From: Flavobacteriales bacterium UBA1694
Lineage (GTDB): Bacteria; Bacteroidota; Bacteroidia; Flavobacteriales; Weeksellaceae
Length of the DNA: 17,031 nucleotides
Assembly: GCA_002319955.1 (NCBI GenBank)
Contig: DCJS01000009.1
Coordinates: forward strand, 1 to 17,031
Direction: 5' to 3'
Position numbers and translations under genes: made by a program. A model generated the notes under the pieces. That model worked only from the letters and a program-made list of their open reading frames with translations, was not told the DNA's origin and did no database searches. Shown here piece by piece: positions 15,258-17,031 of the stretch (position 1 is its first letter; each line of letters begins with the position of its first letter).

Positions 15258-16463
15258 TTAGTTTGTTTGGGAAGTCTCTTTTGTTATTTTTGAAAATAGC
15301 CACGAAACACTTAGACCAAATACTAAGGCGACCCCCGCTACAATGAAATAGTTTTCTAGGGTAATTCGAACAGGGAATGGCAGTTCTAGTCCCGCTTTAA
15401 AGATGCCAGTTTGCATTTGAAAGACGCATAAAAGGGTTCCAACGGCAAGGCCAAGCAAAACGCCGAGTACGACAATTAGAACGCCCGTATAGAAGTAAAT
15501 ATTTCGAAGTTGTGCTTTTGGAAGTCCAAGGGAAATGAGCGATTTAGCTTGCAGTTTCTTATCCAATTGCAAAATAATAATTGCGCCTGCCAAATTAAAC
15601 GTCGTTATGAAAATAACCAGTGAGAAAATCAGATAGATCATGAGTTTCTCCGTGTTGATCATTTTCCAAAAGGCCGCATTCTCCTCATTTTTGGTGTTTA
15701 TTTGGTAGTGGTTTCCGAGCTTGGCTTGTAAATTGGATTTCACATTAGAGGCTTGGTTAGGGTTGTGGAGTTTTGCCACTATTTTGTAAGCCTGGTCCTC
15801 TTTAAGTCCGAGTAAAGACTGCCCTAAGCTTAATGGGGCGATGATGTAGTTGTCAAGCTGATCGTTGCCAGGAAAAACCCCTGTGGCAATGATTTCTTGT
15901 TTCTCGAAAATATCAGTCTCAGAATTAATCATCCCCACGCCTGCTTTAGGCATGTAGATAACAGCAGGCTTTAGTGTTTCACCCACGGGAATTGCGAGGC
16001 GGTTATCGAGATTGTTCTCTAGAATGACCTCATGGCCGCTCGCTAAATTTGGAAGTTTTCCAAAGAAAATTCGCTTATCAATCGGGTTTACCTTGATGTA
16101 ATTTGAATCTACTGCACGCAGGTAAGCAATTTCACCCACCCCGCCGTAGTTTAAGTAAACCTTTTCTTCAATAAGCTTGGAGTACGCCTTTATGTCTTTT
16201 TCGTTCTCTAAAATCTTAACTAGGCCCTTTGGGTCTTTTAGTCGCTTTTCAGAGGAACTGGAAATTGTAATATCGGCGTGTAGATTAGAAATAAGCGCTT
16301 TGTTTAGATCCTCAAGTCCGGTAAATACCGAGACAATAATGAACATTGAGGCCACGGCAGTCATCATCGCAAAAACGGCTAGCCACGTAATAAACGTCAC
16401 AGCTGTGGAACCTTTTTTTGCTATTAAATAGCGTTTTGCAATGTAAAATGCTGAGTTTGCCAC
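15258..16463 (-). CDS. FtsX-family ABC transporter permease (LolC/LolE-like)
   Basis: A 401-residue inner-membrane permease of the FtsX/MacB/LolCE type. Membrane helix 1 at about 24-47, a large periplasmic domain (48-272), then three helices at about 274-298, 323-347 and 371-391. The N-terminal FYIAKRYLIAKKGS and the end region resemble lipoprotein-releasing permeases, so transport of lipoproteins is plausible but not shown. No ATPase partner (LolD type) is in the window. The start is GTG at 16463, five bases after the rbfA stop; the preceding AGAAAAGG abuts it, and no upstream ATG exists. The next in-frame ATG lies inside helix 1, so the GTG is needed. Confidence 0.9.
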   Translation of the reverse strand: MANSAFYIAKRYLIAKKGSTAVTFITWLAVFAMMTAVASMFIIVSVFTGLEDLNKALISNLHADITISSSSEKRLKDPKGLVKILENEKDIKAYSKLIEEKVYLNYGGVGEIAYLRAVDSNYIKVNPIDKRIFFGKLPNLASGHEVILENNLDNRLAIPVGETLKPAVIYMPKAGVGMINSETDIFEKQEIIATGVFPGNDQLDNYIIAPLSLGQSLLGLKEDQAYKIVAKLHNPNQASNVKSNLQAKLGNHYQINTKNEENAAFWKMINTEKLMIYLIFSLVIFITTFNLAGAIIILQLDKKLQAKSLISLGLPKAQLRNIYFYTGVLIVVLGVLLGLAVGTLLCVFQMQTGIFKAGLELPFPVRITLENYFIVAGVALVFGLSVSWLFSKITKETSQTN

Positions 16464-16468
16464 CTTTT

Positions 16469-16831
16469 CTACAGAATTGGATTGTCGCCTTCGCCTTTTA
16501 ATTCTCTTTCGATTCGCTCAACATCGTCAAGTGACGTGTCTAAATAAAATTGGAGATCGGGAATAATACGGACTTGTTTGCCCATTTTTTTTCCTAAAAA
16601 ATTACGGTATTGTGATTTGTTGAGTTCAATTTCTTCCATAATAGGCTTACGGTAGTCATTCGGAAAAATGCTAAGGTAAAGCTTCGCAATACTTAAATCT
16701 GCGGAAACCTTTACATCCGATACACTTACAAGGAAACTCTGCTTGCTTTCGGAGGCCTGTTTTCTAAATAGTTCTGAAAAATCTTCCTGAATGATTTGGG
16801 CGACTTTTCTCTGTCTGTTACTTTCGTTCAT
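16469..16831 (-). CDS. rbfA: ribosome-binding factor A
   Basis: Small KH-type protein that binds the 30S subunit and helps 16S rRNA 5'-end maturation and cold adaptation. 120 residues. N-terminal helix with the family residues NRQRKVAQIIQEDFSELF (about 4-21), a core VSDVKVSADLSIAKLYLSIF (37-56), and the C-terminal LGKKMGKQVRIIPDLQFYLDTSLD (74-97), which matches the family's RxxPxLxFxxDxS pattern. ATG at 16831. Tightly linked to the downstream permease gene (5-base gap), suggesting one transcript. Confidence 0.95.
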   Translation of the reverse strand: MNESNRQRKVAQIIQEDFSELFRKQASESKQSFLVSVSDVKVSADLSIAKLYLSIFPNDYRKPIMEEIELNKSQYRNFLGKKMGKQVRIIPDLQFYLDTSLDDVERIERELKGEGDNPIL

Positions 16832-16835
16832 GGTG

Positions 16836-16843
16836 CAAATTTA
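16836..16843 (-). promoter_or_regulatory. -7 box of the putative rbfA promoter
   Basis: Minus strand reads TAAATTTG, an exact TAnnTTTG match, ending 4 bases before the rbfA ATG. The position is close for a leadered transcript, so a leaderless mRNA or a different promoter is possible. Confidence 0.45.
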
Positions 16844-16881
16844 CTATTTTTGTTTGAATATTCTTTTGTACTCAATAGGCG

Positions 16882-16889
16882 TACTTTTG
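16882..16889 (+). promoter_or_regulatory. -7 box of the methylmalonyl-CoA epimerase gene
   Basis: TACTTTTG, exact to TAnnTTTG, ending 35 bases before the ATG. TTTG occurs at 16865-16868 and 16853-16856; neither spacing (13 and 25 bases) is ideal for a -33 element. Confidence 0.5.
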
Positions 16890-16924
16890 CGCTCGTGAGC
16901 CCCAACTATTAGATCAAAATTAAA

Positions 16925-17031
16925 ATGAAAATTGAACATTTAGGAATTGCAGTTAAATCATTAAGTGACTCTGATCAACTTTTCGAAAGGCTTCTTGGAA
17001 CGGCTAGTTATAAAAAGGAAGAAGTTGAACG
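16925..17031 (+). CDS. mce: methylmalonyl-CoA epimerase, N-terminal part (cut by window end)
   Basis: The last 107 bases begin with ATG and encode 35 residues: MKIEHLGIAVKSL, then SDQLFERLLGTASYKKEEVE. This is the opening of the VOC-fold methylmalonyl-CoA epimerase, which interconverts the two epimers of methylmalonyl-CoA in propionate metabolism; H5 is the expected N-terminal metal ligand. The gene continues beyond the window, so its integrity cannot be judged. It is divergent from rbfA with 93 bases between the starts. Confidence 0.85.
   Translation, partial: MKIEHLGIAVKSLSDSDQLFERLLGTASYKKEEVE

Overview
The window reads as chromosomal core-genome DNA of a Bacteroidota bacterium, most like the Flavobacteriia. 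Four things point there. The complex I operon has a short NuoG and separate NuoC and NuoD. Five genes have an exact or near-exact TAnnTTTG -7 promoter box and little Shine-Dalgarno signal. A methylmalonyl-CoA epimerase gene is divergent from an rbfA/FtsX-permease pair. There is a TPR/transmembrane/coiled-coil protein of a type common in that phylum. Species cannot be told from sequence reading alone. I see no tRNA, rRNA, CRISPR array, insertion sequence or phage gene.

Layout. 1-5881 (minus strand): nuoA-B-C-D-E-F-G in the usual order, the NADH-oxidising arm and connecting subunits of complex I; the membrane subunits (nuoH onward) would lie to the left, outside the window. 6002-7319 (minus): a GNAT-family acetyltransferase followed one base later by a 62-residue membrane protein. 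7441-8136 (plus): a YugP-type membrane zinc metallopeptidase. 8163-8774 (minus): YigZ/IMPACT-family protein. 8906-9489 (minus): two small adjacent genes of unknown function that look like diverged copies of each other, followed by a clear intrinsic terminator. 9722-11197 (plus): a secreted-then-anchored TPR sensor-like protein that stops where a DNA-binding output domain would normally begin. 11234-15176 (minus): aroE, a five-repeat DUF349 protein and ribD. 15258-16831 (minus): rbfA and a LolC/E-like FtsX permease. 16925-17031 (plus): the first 35 codons of methylmalonyl-CoA epimerase.

How the genes work together. The Nuo proteins form one machine, with electrons passing NADH - FMN in NuoF - Fe/S centres of NuoE/F/G - NuoB - quinone at NuoD. 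The remainder are mostly housekeeping functions (aromatic amino-acid and riboflavin biosynthesis, ribosome maturation, lipoprotein or envelope transport). The least ordinary stretch is 8800-11240: the paralogous small proteins, a divergent control region with a tandem GGGGGACA repeat and a 15-bp inverted repeat, and the TPR protein without an output domain. I found no convincing wholly new system; that stretch and the structured nuoF-nuoG gap are the best candidates for follow-up.

Start codons: in four genes (nuoA, the GNAT gene, the TPR gene, aroE) the longest open frame begins at a TTG that is the end of the -7 promoter box. I used the downstream ATG in each case.
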